The notes: a model not told the origin generated them from the letters alone. A DNA stretch of 64,000 nt from Clostridium sp. Marseille-P299 (GCF_900078195.1 NZ_FJVE01000006.1:188501-252500), one strand, 5' to 3'. Counted from the first letter of the stretch, positions 36,142 to 46,884 are shown. Made by a program: numbers and translations.

Positions 36142-37416
36142 TTATTTACGGATGATTTCATCTCTTCCAGGACCATTAGAAACCATAGTGATAGGCACTT
36201 CAAGTTCTTTTTCAATGAATTCGATGTACTTACGGCAATTTTCTGGTAAGTCTTCGTATTTTGTAATTCCGCGAATATCACTCTTCCATCCTGGTAAAGT
36301 AACATATACAGGTTTTGCTTTTGCAAGTTGTACAGTAGTTGGGAAGTCTTTCGTAACTTCACCATCAATGTCATAACCTACGCAAACTGGAATTTCATCA
36401 AGATAACCTAAAACATCAAGTACTGTTAAAGCAACTTCTGTTGCACCTTGCATTCTACAACCATAACGAGAAGCAACTGCATCAAACCATCCCATACGTC
36501 TTGGTCTTCCTGTTGTAGCACCAAATTCTCCGCCATCTCCACCACGGCGTCTTAATTCATCTGCTTCTTCTCCAAAGATTTCGCTGACGAATTCACCAGC
36601 TCCAACTGCAGAGGAGTATGCTTTTACTACTGTTACAACTTCTTTTATTTCATAAGGAGGAATACCTGCTCCAATCGCACCATATGCTGCAAGTGTAGAG
36701 GAGGAAGTAACCATTGGATAGATACCAAAGTCTGGGTCTTTAAGTGCTCCTAATTGTCCCTCTAATAAAATGTTCTTTCCTTCTTTGATTGCATCATGTA
36801 AGAATTTAGATACATCTGCAACATAAGGTTTTACCATTTCCTTATAAGATAATAAGGTTTCGTATATTTCATTCACATCAAGTAGAGGTTTATGATACAT
36901 ATGCTCAAGTAAAACATTTTTCATTTCACATACTCGTTCCACTTTTTCTCTTAGTGAAACTTCATCAAATAATTCAGAAACCTGAAATCCGATTTTTGCA
37001 TATTTATCTGAGTAAAATGGTGCTATACCAGATTTTGTAGAACCAAATGATTTACCACCCAAACGTTCTTCTTCATATTGATCAAATAAAATATGATAAG
37101 GCATCATAATTTGAGCACGATCGGATACTAATATTTTAGGCATTGGAACACCACGGTCAACAATTGATTTTATTTCATTAAATAAATAAGGAATATTAAG
37201 TGCTACACCATTACCGATGACGCATGTTGTATGGTCGTAAAATACACCAGATGGCAATAAATGAAGTGCAAATTTACCATACTTATTTATGATGGTATGA
37301 CCTGCGTTACTACCTCCTTGATAACGGACAATAATATCTGATTCTTGTCCTAACATGTCAGTAATTTTACCCTTACCTTCGTCTCCCCAGTTTGCTCCTA
37401 CAATTGCTTTTACCAT
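36142..37416 (-). CDS. purA: Adenylosuccinate synthetase
   Basis: The 424-residue protein is full length. It catalyses the GTP-dependent joining of IMP and aspartate, the first committed step to AMP. It has the N-terminal P-loop GANWGDEGKGKITD, the switch QGGSNAGHTI, and VTSSSTLAAYGAIGAG and TGRPRRMGWFDAV downstream. GGAGG lies 9 nt before the ATG. It is separate from the purC-purF-purB cluster but in the same window; purB performs the next step. Confidence 0.97.
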   Translation of the reverse strand: MVKAIVGANWGDEGKGKITDMLGQESDIIVRYQGGSNAGHTIINKYGKFALHLLPSGVFYDHTTCVIGNGVALNIPYLFNEIKSIVDRGVPMPKILVSDRAQIMMPYHILFDQYEEERLGGKSFGSTKSGIAPFYSDKYAKIGFQVSELFDEVSLREKVERVCEMKNVLLEHMYHKPLLDVNEIYETLLSYKEMVKPYVADVSKFLHDAIKEGKNILLEGQLGALKDPDFGIYPMVTSSSTLAAYGAIGAGIPPYEIKEVVTVVKAYSSAVGAGEFVSEIFGEEADELRRRGGDGGEFGATTGRPRRMGWFDAVASRYGCRMQGATEVALTVLDVLGYLDEIPVCVGYDIDGEVTKDFPTTVQLAKAKPVYVTLPGWKSDIRGITKYEDLPENCRKYIEFIEKELEVPITMVSNGPGRDEIIRK

Positions 37417-37502
37417 AATGATAATCCTCCTTGCATTTTCTTGTATCGTCCTATTTTAGTAAAATGCATCTGTTTTTAAAAAAATATTCAACAAATACAA
37501 AT

Positions 37503-37531
37503 GGCATTGTAACAGTTATTGCTACAATGCC
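37503..37531 (-). terminator. Hairpin between dut and purA
   Basis: GGCATTGTA (37503-37511) pairs with TACAATGCC (37523-37531). The minus-strand tail ATTTGTATTTG is only moderately T-rich. Confidence 0.5.
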
Positions 37532-37647
37532 CTATTACTTTTGTATTATACATGATTTTTGAACATAAGTATAATCAATATTATTTATGTTCTCCATAAT
37601 CAAAACTTATGACGTTAATACAAGTTTAATTATACAAGATAAAACTT

Positions 37648-38091
37648 TTATTGCTTACCAGTGCTTCCAATACCACCACGATCTGTATTACCAAGTACTT
37701 CAACATTGGTAAATGTTATCTGTGGTTGATGTTCCATAATGCGAAATTGACAAATTCTATCATTCACCTCAATTACGGTATCTCTTAAAGCAAAGGCTGG
37801 GAAAAACCATTGGTCATTGTCTCCACAATAAGATTCATCTACGATTCCAGTAGAATTTGTTTGAATGACACCAAAATTTTTAAAAGTACTGCTTCTTGGT
37901 ACAATATGTGCTTCATAGCCTTTTGGTAATTCCATTGCAATTCCTAATGGAATTAACTTAAACTCAAATGCTTTTAACTCTACTCTTTCCGCAGCTCTTA
38001 AGTCAATCCAATCAGATTTTCCATCAATATATTCAAGCTTATCTATTTTATCACTAAGATACTTAATACGTATGTTCATCTTAATACCCAT
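37648..38091 (-). CDS. dut: dUTPase (trimeric dUTP diphosphatase)
   Basis: The 147-residue protein has the family motifs in order: WIDLRAAE (motif 1 variant), PRSST (motif 2), [12 protein letters not shown] (motif 3 with the catalytic Asp), RICQFRIME (motif 4) and GGIGSTGKQ (motif 5, the flexible tail closing the active site). It hydrolyses dUTP to dUMP, keeping uracil out of DNA. The ribosome site is weak for ATG 38091; the ATG four codons later is an alternative. It is downstream of the M18 aminopeptidase gene. Confidence 0.92.
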   Translation of the reverse strand: MGIKMNIRIKYLSDKIDKLEYIDGKSDWIDLRAAERVELKAFEFKLIPLGIAMELPKGYEAHIVPRSSTFKNFGVIQTNSTGIVDESYCGDNDQWFFPAFALRDTVIEVNDRICQFRIMEHQPQITFTNVEVLGNTDRGGIGSTGKQ

Positions 38092-38110
38092 TTCTTATAA
38101 TTTAATTTTT

Positions 38111-38167
38111 ATATGTGAGATTCCTAATGTTAATCGAAACGCTAAAATAGAATTAGGAACTCACATA
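38111..38167. repeat. Long imperfect inverted repeat without T-tract
   Basis: ATATGTGAG-A-TTCCTAAT (38111-38128) pairs with ATTAGGAACTCACATAT (38152-38167 region). Neither strand has a following T-run, so it looks like an intercistronic stem-loop between the aminopeptidase and dut rather than a terminator. Confidence 0.6.
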
Positions 38168-38202
38168 TAAATTCATTGTATTGAGCCATTCTCTAAGTTA
38201 TT

Positions 38203-39618
38203 TTACATTTCCTTCAAGAATGCTTCATAACCACAAACAGCTTCATAAATATCAGCCTTGCTTGTAATTTCCCAAGGAGCATGCATGTTTAATACAGCAA
38301 CGCCACTATCAATTACTTGCATATTGTATTGTGCCATGATATAAGCGATAGTACCACCGCCACCTTGGTCTACTTTACCAAGTTCAGATGTTTGATAATT
38401 TACACCGTGTTTTTCCATTGCTGCACGAAGTGCTGCCATATATTCAGGATTTGCATCGTTACAACCAGATTTTCCTCTAGCACCAGTGTATTTATTAAAT
38501 ACAATACCTCTACCAAAGTAAGCTGAATTTTTCTTTTCCATTACAGATGGATAATTTGGATCAAATGCTGCACTAACGTCAGAAGATAACATATGAGAAT
38601 TTTGTAATGCTCTTCTTAGTTTTAATTCAGAATATTGACCAAGACGATCCATTAATTCTGCAACTGCATTTTCAAAGAATTTTGAATGCATTCCAGTAGC
38701 ACCGATACTTCCAACTTCTTCTTTATCAACTAATAAGCAAACAGCAGTACGATCGATACTTGTTAAGTTAAATAATGCTTTCATAGATGTATAAGAGCAA
38801 ACTCTATCATCCTGTCCATATCCCATTACCATGCTTCGATCAAAACCAAAATCTCTTGCCTTACCAGCAGGTACCACTTCAAGTTCCGCTGAAATAAAAT
38901 CTGCTTCTTCAAAATCATATTTTTCTTTGATTAATTTTAAGATATTTGCTTTCACTGCTTCTTTTTCTGCACCTTTTAAAGGCATACTTCCAAATAATAC
39001 ATTTAGATCTTCACCTTCAATAACTTTTGCTGCTTTTTTATCCATTTGGTCTGCAGATAAATGAATTAATAAATCAGTGATACCAACTACTGGATCATTG
39101 TCATCTTCACCAATTACAACATTAACCTTTGTACCATCTTTTTTAACTACTACACCGTGAATTGCTAAAGGTAATGTAACCCATTGATATTTCTTAATAC
39201 CACCATAATAGTGAGTATCTAATAAAGCTAATTCTGTATCTTCATATAAAGGAACTTGCTTGATATCAATACGTGGTGAGTCAATATGAGCTCCTAATAA
39301 TTTCATACCAGCTTCCAGTGGCTCACTACCAATTAAGAATAATGCAACTGCCTTATCCATATTGTTGTAGTAAACTTTATCACCAGGTTTTAAGGAAGTT
39401 ACCTCCATTAAATCCTTATATCCTTGTTCTTTTGCCTGACGAATTACTTCTAAAGCACATTCTCTTTCAGTTTTACAATCAGAGATAAATTTCTTATATC
39501 CTTCATTTAACTCCATAACTTCTTTTAATTGTTCATCCGTATACTTTAACCAAGCATTCTTGTTTGTTTCTGTTGTTTTATTAGATTCTGTGCTTGATGT
39601 GTTTAATTTTTCTGCCAT
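38203..39618 (-). CDS. M18-family aminopeptidase
   Basis: The 471-residue cytoplasmic metallopeptidase belongs to the aspartyl-aminopeptidase (M18) family. Zinc-site and catalytic segments are GAHIDSPRID, the LLVDKEEVGSIGATGM glutamate pair, and the C-terminal VLNMHAPWEITSKAD histidine. The first 25 residues are low-complexity and rich in Asn, Thr and Ser. It trims N-terminal residues from peptides. AAAGGATGA precedes the ATG. The LysR gene lies upstream on the same strand. Confidence 0.9.
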   Translation of the reverse strand: MAEKLNTSSTESNKTTETNKNAWLKYTDEQLKEVMELNEGYKKFISDCKTERECALEVIRQAKEQGYKDLMEVTSLKPGDKVYYNNMDKAVALFLIGSEPLEAGMKLLGAHIDSPRIDIKQVPLYEDTELALLDTHYYGGIKKYQWVTLPLAIHGVVVKKDGTKVNVVIGEDDNDPVVGITDLLIHLSADQMDKKAAKVIEGEDLNVLFGSMPLKGAEKEAVKANILKLIKEKYDFEEADFISAELEVVPAGKARDFGFDRSMVMGYGQDDRVCSYTSMKALFNLTSIDRTAVCLLVDKEEVGSIGATGMHSKFFENAVAELMDRLGQYSELKLRRALQNSHMLSSDVSAAFDPNYPSVMEKKNSAYFGRGIVFNKYTGARGKSGCNDANPEYMAALRAAMEKHGVNYQTSELGKVDQGGGGTIAYIMAQYNMQVIDSGVAVLNMHAPWEITSKADIYEAVCGYEAFLKEM

Positions 39619-39686
39619 AATCTTTCATCCTTTCTTTATTAACATTCGTTAAAACGAAAAATCCATAAGAATCTTCCTATTTTAAC

Positions 39687-40574
39687 TTATTCTATACAAT
39701 CAATCATCTTTAAAAGACTCATTGCTGCACTCGATAAATTTTGCTTATTATCCTTAACAATACAAAAATGACGCTTTGGTATTGGTGGATTAAGCTGTAA
39801 TTCAAATAATTCTCCTGTTGTTAAATATTCCATCGCAAATGATTTTACAACGAGTCCTATGCCCAAATTACGTAACGCAAATTGTACAATCATGTTACTG
39901 GTTGCTAATTCAAATTCCGGTGTCAAAACAACATTGTTTTCATCTAGGAACATATTAACATATCTTCTTGTACTCGTATTTTGTTCCAAGCAAATAATTG
40001 GCTGATTCTCCAATTCTTTTAAGGACAAAACTTTGTCTTTATACTGTAAAAATTGGCTACCCGCTACAAAAACATCTTGTATTTCCTTTACCTTTTTAAT
40101 TTCTAAATCCTCGCTATTAATAAGTGGTTCACTAACGATTCCAAAATCAATTTTTCCTTCTCTAAGATATTCTAGAGTTTCTGGCGTTGGTCCATTTGTT
40201 ACTATCACCTTGATTTTAGGATGCTTTTCATGAAATCGTTCTAAATACGGTAAAAGATAATACTGTAATGTCATATCCGATGCACCGATTCGTATTTCCC
40301 CATAGTCTAAATTAAGCATCTTATAAACCAAAGTTTCTCCTTGTAACATAGTCTCATAACCACGTTTCACATAGGAATATAAAACTTCTCCTTCTTTTGT
40401 AAGTTTCACGCCCTTTTGGGTTCTTGCAAATAAAGAAACAGATAAACTTTGTTCTAAGAGTTTTAATGTTTGACTTACTGCTGGTTGTGAAATACAAAGT
40501 TCTTTTGCAGCTGCTGTAATACTACTATTCTTCGCAACGTAATAAAAGATTCGGTAATATTCAAGATTCACCAT
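39687..40574 (-). CDS. LysR-family transcriptional regulator
   Basis: The 295-residue protein has the classical LysR winged helix at residues 1-60 (NSSITAAAKELCISQPAVSQTLKLLEQSL) and an effector domain from about 90 (GEIRIGASDMTLQYYLLPYLERFHEKHP), a CysB/CysL-type layout. The target is unknown. It is co-directional with the aldehyde dehydrogenase gene 22 nt upstream, so it may regulate that gene. Confidence 0.88.
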   Translation of the reverse strand: MVNLEYYRIFYYVAKNSSITAAAKELCISQPAVSQTLKLLEQSLSVSLFARTQKGVKLTKEGEVLYSYVKRGYETMLQGETLVYKMLNLDYGEIRIGASDMTLQYYLLPYLERFHEKHPKIKVIVTNGPTPETLEYLREGKIDFGIVSEPLINSEDLEIKKVKEIQDVFVAGSQFLQYKDKVLSLKELENQPIICLEQNTSTRRYVNMFLDENNVVLTPEFELATSNMIVQFALRNLGIGLVVKSFAMEYLTTGELFELQLNPPIPKRHFCIVKDNKQNLSSAAMSLLKMIDCIE

Positions 40575-40595
40575 GATAACTCGTTACCTTTCCTT

Positions 40596-41966
40596 TTATT
40601 TTAGAAACTTACGAATTAACTTTAATTTCATATCTGTATATGGGTGATATCGTAACGGTATATCTAACCAATTTGCTTTTTTAACAATACTCTTTCTATG
40701 ACTAAAAGTACGGAAGCTCTCATATCCATGGTAACTTCCCATACCGCTCATACCAACGCCACCAAATCCCATGTGGGATGTAGCCAAATGTATAATCGTA
40801 TCATTGATACATCCACCGCCAAACGAAACTTCGTTTAAGAAACGATTTATAATCTTATCCTCAGTGGAGAATAAATAACAAGCTAGTGGTTTTTCATTAC
40901 TTACTATATAATTGATAACTTCGTCTATTTTATCAAATTCTAGAATTGGTAAAATAGGGCCAAATATCTCTTCTTGCATGATTTTTGATTCTGAAGTTAT
41001 ATGATCTAATAATGTGGGAGCGATTTTTTCTGCTAACTCATCTCCAATACCACCCATTAATACTTCTTCATTTTCCATCAAATTTATTAAGCGATTATAG
41101 TGTTTTTTATTTATTATCTTTGGTAGATTTTCATTTTCAATCGGATTCTCACCAAAGAATTCCCTAACATATTGTTTGACGTACAACACAAACTTATCCT
41201 TAACACTTTTATGAATAAATAAATAATCCGGTGCTACACAAGTCTGACCAGCATTTAAGAACTTTCCAAATGCTACTCTTTTTGCTGCAAGTTTAATATC
41301 TGCACTAGCGTCTACAATACAAGGGCTTTTTCCACCTAATTCTAATGAAATAGGTGTTATATGTTTTGCTGCTGCCTCCATAACTATCTTCCCAACTTCA
41401 GTACCGCCAGTAAAGAAAATATAATCAAATCGTTCTTTTAACAAATCTTCATTTTCTTTTCTACCGCCTTGAATAACTGTAACATAATCTTCTGTAAAAC
41501 AACGCTTTATAATTTTTGCAATTATTTCTGAAGTATATTTAGCATATGCAGAAGGTTTTAATATTGCACAATTACCAGCTACAATTGCTCCAATTAAAGG
41601 TTCGATACATAGTTGAAATGGATAATTCCATGGAGCCATAATAAGTACTACACCATAAGGCTCAGATACCACAAAGCTTCTAGATGGAAATTGAGCAAGG
41701 GGTGTTAACACATTTTTTGGTTTTGCCCAAGCTTCTGCATGCTTTATACAATAGTTCAATTCATCTAGTACCATACCAATTTCAGTCATATAGCCTTCAA
41801 AATCAGATTTATTTAAATCCTTTTTTAAAGCAGCAAGAATATCCTTTTCACTTTTCTTAATCTCATTTTGCAGTTTTTTCAACGCGTAAATTCGATAATA
41901 TACATTCTTTGTCTTTCCTGTCTTGAAAAAAGTTCTTTGATTGTTTACTATTTCATGAATTGTCAT
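40596..41966 (-). CDS. NAD(P)-dependent aldehyde dehydrogenase (class 3-like)
   Basis: The 456-residue protein is the short ALDH form (AlkH/ALDH3-like). It has IMAPWNYPFQL (about 110), the cofactor loop FTGGTEVGKIV, the general base in LELGGKSP and the catalytic cysteine in NAGQTCVAPDYLF (near residue 244). It would oxidise medium- or long-chain aldehydes to acids. AGGAG lies 5 nt before the ATG. The upstream leader contains the 92-bp hairpin repeats. It precedes a LysR gene by 22 nt. Confidence 0.92.
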   Translation of the reverse strand: MTIHEIVNNQRTFFKTGKTKNVYYRIYALKKLQNEIKKSEKDILAALKKDLNKSDFEGYMTEIGMVLDELNYCIKHAEAWAKPKNVLTPLAQFPSRSFVVSEPYGVVLIMAPWNYPFQLCIEPLIGAIVAGNCAILKPSAYAKYTSEIIAKIIKRCFTEDYVTVIQGGRKENEDLLKERFDYIFFTGGTEVGKIVMEAAAKHITPISLELGGKSPCIVDASADIKLAAKRVAFGKFLNAGQTCVAPDYLFIHKSVKDKFVLYVKQYVREFFGENPIENENLPKIINKKHYNRLINLMENEEVLMGGIGDELAEKIAPTLLDHITSESKIMQEEIFGPILPILEFDKIDEVINYIVSNEKPLACYLFSTEDKIINRFLNEVSFGGGCINDTIIHLATSHMGFGGVGMSGMGSYHGYESFRTFSHRKSIVKKANWLDIPLRYHPYTDMKLKLIRKFLK

Positions 41967-42000
41967 ATAAAGCTCCTATCACACTTCGTCGCCACACTTC

Positions 42001-42221
42001 TTTTTATCAGAACTAACCTTGTTAGTTCTGATAAACTATCTCAAATACGCTTCGCTTCTTTTCGCTGCGATGCACGGGGCAAAGTACGCCCCTTTTTATC
42101 AGAACAAACCTTGTTTGTTCTGATAAACTATCTCAAATACGCTTCGCTTCTTTTCGTTGCGATGCACGGGGCAAAGTACGCCCCTTTTTATCAGAACAAA
42201 CCTTGTTTGTTCTGATAAACT
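42001..42221. repeat. 92-bp tandem repeat, 2.4 copies, each with two hairpins
   Basis: Copies begin at 42001, 42093 and 42185 (the last is partial). Each opens with a perfect 15-bp stem and 3-nt loop (TTTATCAGAACAAAC-CTT-complement) and ends with GGGGC-AAAGTAC-GCCCC followed by TTTTT, which is terminator-like on the plus strand. Copy 1 has an A-T to T-A change in the stem that is compensated on the other arm. Otherwise copies 1 and 2 differ by about one base outside the stem. Confidence 0.92.
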
Positions 42222-42462
42222 ACATTATACTATATTTAGTGAAAAAAAACTAGGGATAATGAGATAACTACTAATAGAGGGATAAAAGTTAATGTGTAAA
42301 TAGTATGTATGATTTTTCAATTGTAAAACATATAATGTAATAATTTAATTTTATAATAGTACTTATATTACATAAAGTATGACCTACAAAACCATGCAAT
42401 ACTCTTACACTCGTTAGAATCTTTCCATCCCTGAAAAGTTATCTATTTAGAAAGGATATGTA
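42222..42462. other. Divergent intergenic DNA between ALDH and yaiI-like gene
   Basis: A TATAAT box (minus strand, 42224-42229) could start an ALDH transcript whose leader would contain all repeat copies; its -35 box is poor. No ORF is evident. Confidence 0.35.
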
Positions 42463-42918
42463 TTGAAAATTTTAGTTGATGCGGATGCTTGTCCGGTTAA
42501 AAAAATAATTGAAAAAGTTGCAAAGGAATATCAAATTCCTGTTACAATGTTTATTGATACAAGTCATGAGTTGTATTCAGAATATAGTGAGATTGTCACC
42601 GTTAGCAAAGCCCCTGATGCTGTTGACTTTGCACTTATGAATCGTGCTAAAAAAGGAGATGTCGTTGTCACAGGTGATTACGGTGTTGCTGCAATGGCGT
42701 TATCTAAAGGAGCCAATGCCATTCACCAAGGTGGTATGATTTACACCAATGAAACAATTGATCGTATGCTATTTGAACGCCATTTAGCAAGTGTAAATCG
42801 CAAATCAGGCAAGCATGGTTCCCATATGAAGGGTCCAAAAAAGCGCACATCAAATGATGATATGCGCTTTGAAACGATGTTTCGAAAATTAATTTTTGAT
42901 TTATTAAATCTAAAATAA
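42463..42918 (+). CDS. YaiI/YqxD family protein (DUF188, UPF0178)
   Basis: The 151-residue protein has a PIN-like fold. The start MKILVDADACPVK and the second acidic block DVVVTGDYGVAAMALSKGA are diagnostic of UPF0178. The biochemical role is unknown; nuclease activity is suspected from the PIN-like fold. The start is TTG 42463, with AAAGGA 7 nt upstream. It is monocistronic on the plus strand, convergent with purB. Confidence 0.88.
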   Translation: MKILVDADACPVKKIIEKVAKEYQIPVTMFIDTSHELYSEYSEIVTVSKAPDAVDFALMNRAKKGDVVVTGDYGVAAMALSKGANAIHQGGMIYTNETIDRMLFERHLASVNRKSGKHGSHMKGPKKRTSNDDMRFETMFRKLIFDLLNLK

Positions 42919-43056
42919 TACTGTGATTTGTTTTATAATGTGATTTATTTTATACTTTAATTTATTTTATACTGAAATTATTATTACCATAATTATTACT
43001 CTATAATATATTTTGTACCTTAATTATTATATTATAATTATTATTTATAATTATTC

Positions 43057-44490
43057 TTATACCGTAATTTCAGCTTTCATTCCAAGGATTTCTTTATTAG
43101 AATCAAGGATTGGCTGTATTACCTCCGCAATAAATTCCTCTGTTTGTTGCTCTGCTCTACCTGTATATTTTGATGGATCCATCGTTTCTTTTAACTCTTC
43201 TAAACTTAAATTAAACGCTGGATCAGCTGCTATTAATTCAAGTAAGTTATTCTCAAGACCACGTTCTTTTACATTACGTCCAGCTTCCATACTTAATGTA
43301 CGGATTCTTTCATGAAGTTCTTGACGATCTCCACCAGCCTTTACAGCATCCATCATAATATTTTCAGTTGCCATAAATGGAAGTTCTGCCATAAGTCGTT
43401 TTTCAATAACTTTCGGATATACAACTAAGCCATCTACTACGTTTAAATATAAATCAAGAATACCATCAATGGCTAAAAATGCTTCTGGTACACTAAGTCT
43501 CTTATTGGCAGAGTCATCTAAAGTACGTTCAAACCACTGAGTGGATGAAGTCATGGCAGGATTAAGCGCATCTACCATTACATAGCGTGCAAGAGATGCT
43601 ATTCTTTCACTACGCATCGGATTGCGCTTATATGCCATTGCAGAAGATCCAATCTGATTTTTTTCAAATGGTTCTTCAATTTCCTTTAAATGCTGTAACA
43701 AGCGAATATCATTGGAAAACTTATGAGCACTTGCTGCAATACCTGCTAATACATTTAATACTCTAGTATCCACTTTTCTAGAATATGTCTGACCTGAAAC
43801 AGGGAAACATTCTGCAAATCCCATTTTCTTAGCAATTCGTTTATCTAAATCCTTGATTTTTTCATGATCACCATCAAAAAGTTCTAAAAAGCTTGCCTGA
43901 GTACCAGTAGTACCTTTTGAGCCTAATAATTTCATATTTTCAATTACATGATCCAAATCTTCTAAATCTAATTTTAATTCCATTAACCAAAGACTTGCTC
44001 TTTTACCAACAGTTGTTGGCTGTGCTGGCTGAAAATGAGTAAATGCAAGGGTTGGTAATGCTTTATATTTTAAAGCAAACTTAGAAAGTTCATCCATTAC
44101 ATTGATAAGCTTTTTCTTAACAAGTTTTAAAGCTTCCGTCATGACAATAATATCAGTATTATCTCCAACGTAACAAGAAGTTGCTCCAAGATGAATGATA
44201 CCTTTCGCATTTGGGCATTGAACACCATAAGCATAAACATGAGACATAACATCATGACGAACTAAGGCTTCTCTTTCTTTTGCCACGTCATAATTAATGT
44301 CGTCTTTGTGAGCCTTTAATTCCTCAATTTGCTCCATAGTAATTGGTAAGCCTAATTCATGTTCTGCCTCAGCTAACGCAATCCAAAGTCTTCTCCATGT
44401 TCTAAATTTCATATCTGGAGAGAAAATGTATTGCATTTCCTTGCTTGCATAACGTTCTGATAACGGACTAACGTATTTATCTTGACTCAT
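43057..44490 (-). CDS. purB: Adenylosuccinate lyase
   Basis: The 477-residue protein belongs to the fumarase/aspartase superfamily. The signature [16 protein letters not shown] holds the catalytic serine loop, and [12 protein letters not shown] and [14 protein letters not shown] carry the two other active-site regions. It acts twice in purine synthesis, on SAICAR and on adenylosuccinate. It lies last in purC-purF-purB, 117 nt after purF. Confidence 0.96.
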   Translation of the reverse strand: MSQDKYVSPLSERYASKEMQYIFSPDMKFRTWRRLWIALAEAEHELGLPITMEQIEELKAHKDDINYDVAKEREALVRHDVMSHVYAYGVQCPNAKGIIHLGATSCYVGDNTDIIVMTEALKLVKKKLINVMDELSKFALKYKALPTLAFTHFQPAQPTTVGKRASLWLMELKLDLEDLDHVIENMKLLGSKGTTGTQASFLELFDGDHEKIKDLDKRIAKKMGFAECFPVSGQTYSRKVDTRVLNVLAGIAASAHKFSNDIRLLQHLKEIEEPFEKNQIGSSAMAYKRNPMRSERIASLARYVMVDALNPAMTSSTQWFERTLDDSANKRLSVPEAFLAIDGILDLYLNVVDGLVVYPKVIEKRLMAELPFMATENIMMDAVKAGGDRQELHERIRTLSMEAGRNVKERGLENNLLELIAADPAFNLSLEELKETMDPSKYTGRAEQQTEEFIAEVIQPILDSNKEILGMKAEITV

Positions 44491-44607
44491 AAAAACCTAA
44501 CCTTTCTTTATTTATATCTAGCTAGAAATCAGCTTATCTTGTGATATTATTTAAAATTAGAATGCCAATACTTAGAATTAATAGTTTTGACATTAAATTA
44601 TACCCAT

Positions 44608-46044
44608 TTATTTCTCGTATTCTCCACGGATATCTTCTTCTGGTGGTTCAATTGGATAATTTCCTGTAAAACAAGCATCACAATATCCTTTTCTACCACC
44701 AATTAATTCACTTAAACGGTCAATGGATAAGTAAGCTAAGGAATCTGCCCCAATAATTTCACAGATTTGTTCCACAGTATTATTATGTGCAATTAATTGC
44801 TCATCGGAAGGGACATCTGTACCGAAATAACAAGGGTGTAAAAATGGTGGTGAAGAGATACGTACATGAACCTCTTTTGCACCAGCTGCTTTTAGCATAC
44901 TTACTATTCTTGCACTAGTTGTTCCACGAACAATGGAATCATCGATCATAACGATGCGTTTTCCTCTTACTTCTTCCGTTAAGACATTTAGTTTAATACG
45001 TACGCTAGACTCACGCATGGATTGTTTTGGCTTAATAAAAGTACGTCCGACATAACTATTCTTAACAAAGGCAGTTCCATATGGAATACCTGATTCTTTG
45101 GCATAACCCATGGCAGCGGCATTTCCCGAGTCAGGAACTCCAACAACCAAATCTGCTTCCACAGGATCTGTCTGTGCTAGTATTCTTCCTGCCATAATTC
45201 TTGAATTATAAACACTGATTCCATCAAAATGAGTATCTGGTCTAGCAAAATAAATATATTCAAAAATACAAGGAGCTATTTTATCCTGGCATAAACTTTT
45301 ATTCGAGAAAATACCATTTGGAGTAATTGTCACTACTTCTCCTGGTTCTACATCTCTAACAAATTCTGCATCCACTGCATCAAGTGCACAAGTTTCTGAT
45401 GCTAAGATATAAGCATTATCTCTCTTTCCTATGCATAAAGGGTGAAAACCAAAAGGATCTCTCGCTCCAATTAACTTACGTGGACTCATAACAATAAGGG
45501 AGTACGCACCTTTTAATTTTACCATTGCATTAATTACAGCTTCTTCTACCGATTTAGTATTCAAACGCTGTCTAGCAATATGATATGCAATTACCTCTGA
45601 ATCTATTGTTGTTTGAAATATTGCTCCTGTATATTCTAACTCTTCTCTTAACTCTAAAGCATTAATAAGATTACCATTATGGGCTAGTGCTAAAGTACCC
45701 TTTACATAGTTTAACACAAGAGGTTGCGTATTTGCAATATTACTTGCACCAGCTGTTGAGTAACGTACATGGCCAACACCAATGTTACCATGCAAGCCTT
45801 CAATTCCTTCAGTTGTAAAGACTTCATTTACAAGTCCCATACCTTTTACTGACTGCACTTTTCCTTTTGGCCCAAATGTATCGCTAACGGCAATACCACA
45901 GCTTTCTTGTCCTCTATGTTGCAAAGCAAATAGTCCATAATAAATAGAGGATGCAACGTCCTCTCCATCCAAATCATAGATGCCAAAGACACCACATTCT
46001 TCATGTAATTCATCTGGTATATATTCACTGATTCTAGTCGTCAT
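44608..46044 (-). CDS. purF: Amidophosphoribosyltransferase
   Basis: The 478-residue protein makes phosphoribosylamine from PRPP and glutamine, the first step of purine synthesis. Start at ATG 46044, since AAAGGAA is about 6 nt upstream; the ATG at 46050 abuts that site. A short propeptide precedes the N-terminal nucleophile Cys17 in HEECGVFGIYD. The phosphoribosyl domain has the PRPP loop RIVMIDDSIVRGTTSARI. C-terminal cysteines (YCDACFTG and HPCYFG) fit the [4Fe-4S] B. subtilis-type enzyme. Confidence 0.95.
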   Translation of the reverse strand: MTTRISEYIPDELHEECGVFGIYDLDGEDVASSIYYGLFALQHRGQESCGIAVSDTFGPKGKVQSVKGMGLVNEVFTTEGIEGLHGNIGVGHVRYSTAGASNIANTQPLVLNYVKGTLALAHNGNLINALELREELEYTGAIFQTTIDSEVIAYHIARQRLNTKSVEEAVINAMVKLKGAYSLIVMSPRKLIGARDPFGFHPLCIGKRDNAYILASETCALDAVDAEFVRDVEPGEVVTITPNGIFSNKSLCQDKIAPCIFEYIYFARPDTHFDGISVYNSRIMAGRILAQTDPVEADLVVGVPDSGNAAAMGYAKESGIPYGTAFVKNSYVGRTFIKPKQSMRESSVRIKLNVLTEEVRGKRIVMIDDSIVRGTTSARIVSMLKAAGAKEVHVRISSPPFLHPCYFGTDVPSDEQLIAHNNTVEQICEIIGADSLAYLSIDRLSELIGGRKGYCDACFTGNYPIEPPEEDIRGEYEK

Positions 46045-46079
46045 GGTCATTTCCTTTCTAAGTCACTATCCATTAACTA

Positions 46080-46124
46080 CAAAAGGTTGCCTCAGACTAA
46101 ATTAATATTCGTTTGAGACAACCT
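46080..46124 (-). terminator. Stem-loop between purC and purF
   Basis: AGGTTGCCTCAGAC (46084-46097) pairs with GTTTGAGACAACCT (46111-46124) with two mismatches. On the minus strand TTTTG follows. It is probably a partial terminator tuning purF-purB levels. Confidence 0.55.
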
Positions 46125-46173
46125 GTTTGGCCGACATGGACTATGTAACTAGTACAAAAATTGATAGATGATA

Positions 46174-46884
46174 TTATTTCTCTATACCAAGGCGTTTAAA
46201 TACTTCATTATAGGCATCTTCTACATTACCTAGGTCTCTACGAAATCTATCTTTATCTAATTTCTCGTGAGTTTCATTATCCCATAATCTACAAGTATCC
46301 GGAGATATTTCATCCGCTAAAATGATTTGATCATGGTATCTACCAAACTCAATCTTAAAATCAATCAATTCAATTCCAATGCTTTCAAAATATTTGATTA
46401 ATACTTCATTTACTTTAAATGCATACTTTGTAATCGTATCTATCTCTTCCTGTGTAGCAATTCCTAGTGCTAATGCATAGTAGGAATTAATCATTGGATC
46501 ACCAAGCGCATCATCTTTATAAGAAAATTCTAAGGTAGGACATAATAATTTTCTGCCTTCTTCAATACCAAGCTTTTTCGCAAAGCTTCCAGCAGACACG
46601 TTTCGAATAATAACTTCAAGTGGCACGATCTCCACTTTTTTAACAGCTGTTTCACGGTCACTTAACTCTTCAATAAAATGAGTTGGAACCCCTTCTTTTT
46701 CAAGAAGTTGCATTACGTAGTTGGACATTCTATTGTTAATCACACCTTTGCCCACAATGGTACCTTTTTTTTCACCATTAAATGCAGTTGCATCATCCTT
46801 ATAATCAACGATTAAAACATCTGGATTTTCTGTCTTGTACACTTTTTTGGCTTTACCTTCATAAAGTTGTTCTAACTTTTCCAT
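46174..46884 (-). CDS. purC: SAICAR synthetase
   Basis: The 236-residue enzyme joins CAIR with aspartate using ATP. Features are [30 protein letters not shown], the [15 protein letters not shown] block and the late [13 protein letters not shown] motif. AAGGAGG lies 10 nt before the ATG. It is the first gene of purC-purF-purB with a promoter at 46966-46993. Confidence 0.97.
   Translation of the reverse strand: MEKLEQLYEGKAKKVYKTENPDVLIVDYKDDATAFNGEKKGTIVGKGVINNRMSNYVMQLLEKEGVPTHFIEELSDRETAVKKVEIVPLEVIIRNVSAGSFAKKLGIEEGRKLLCPTLEFSYKDDALGDPMINSYYALALGIATQEEIDTITKYAFKVNEVLIKYFESIGIELIDFKIEFGRYHDQIILADEISPDTCRLWDNETHEKLDKDRFRRDLGNVEDAYNEVFKRLGIEK

Noticed and set aside
42001..42221. CRISPR array
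   Set aside because: Only 2.4 copies of a 92-bp unit without unique spacers.
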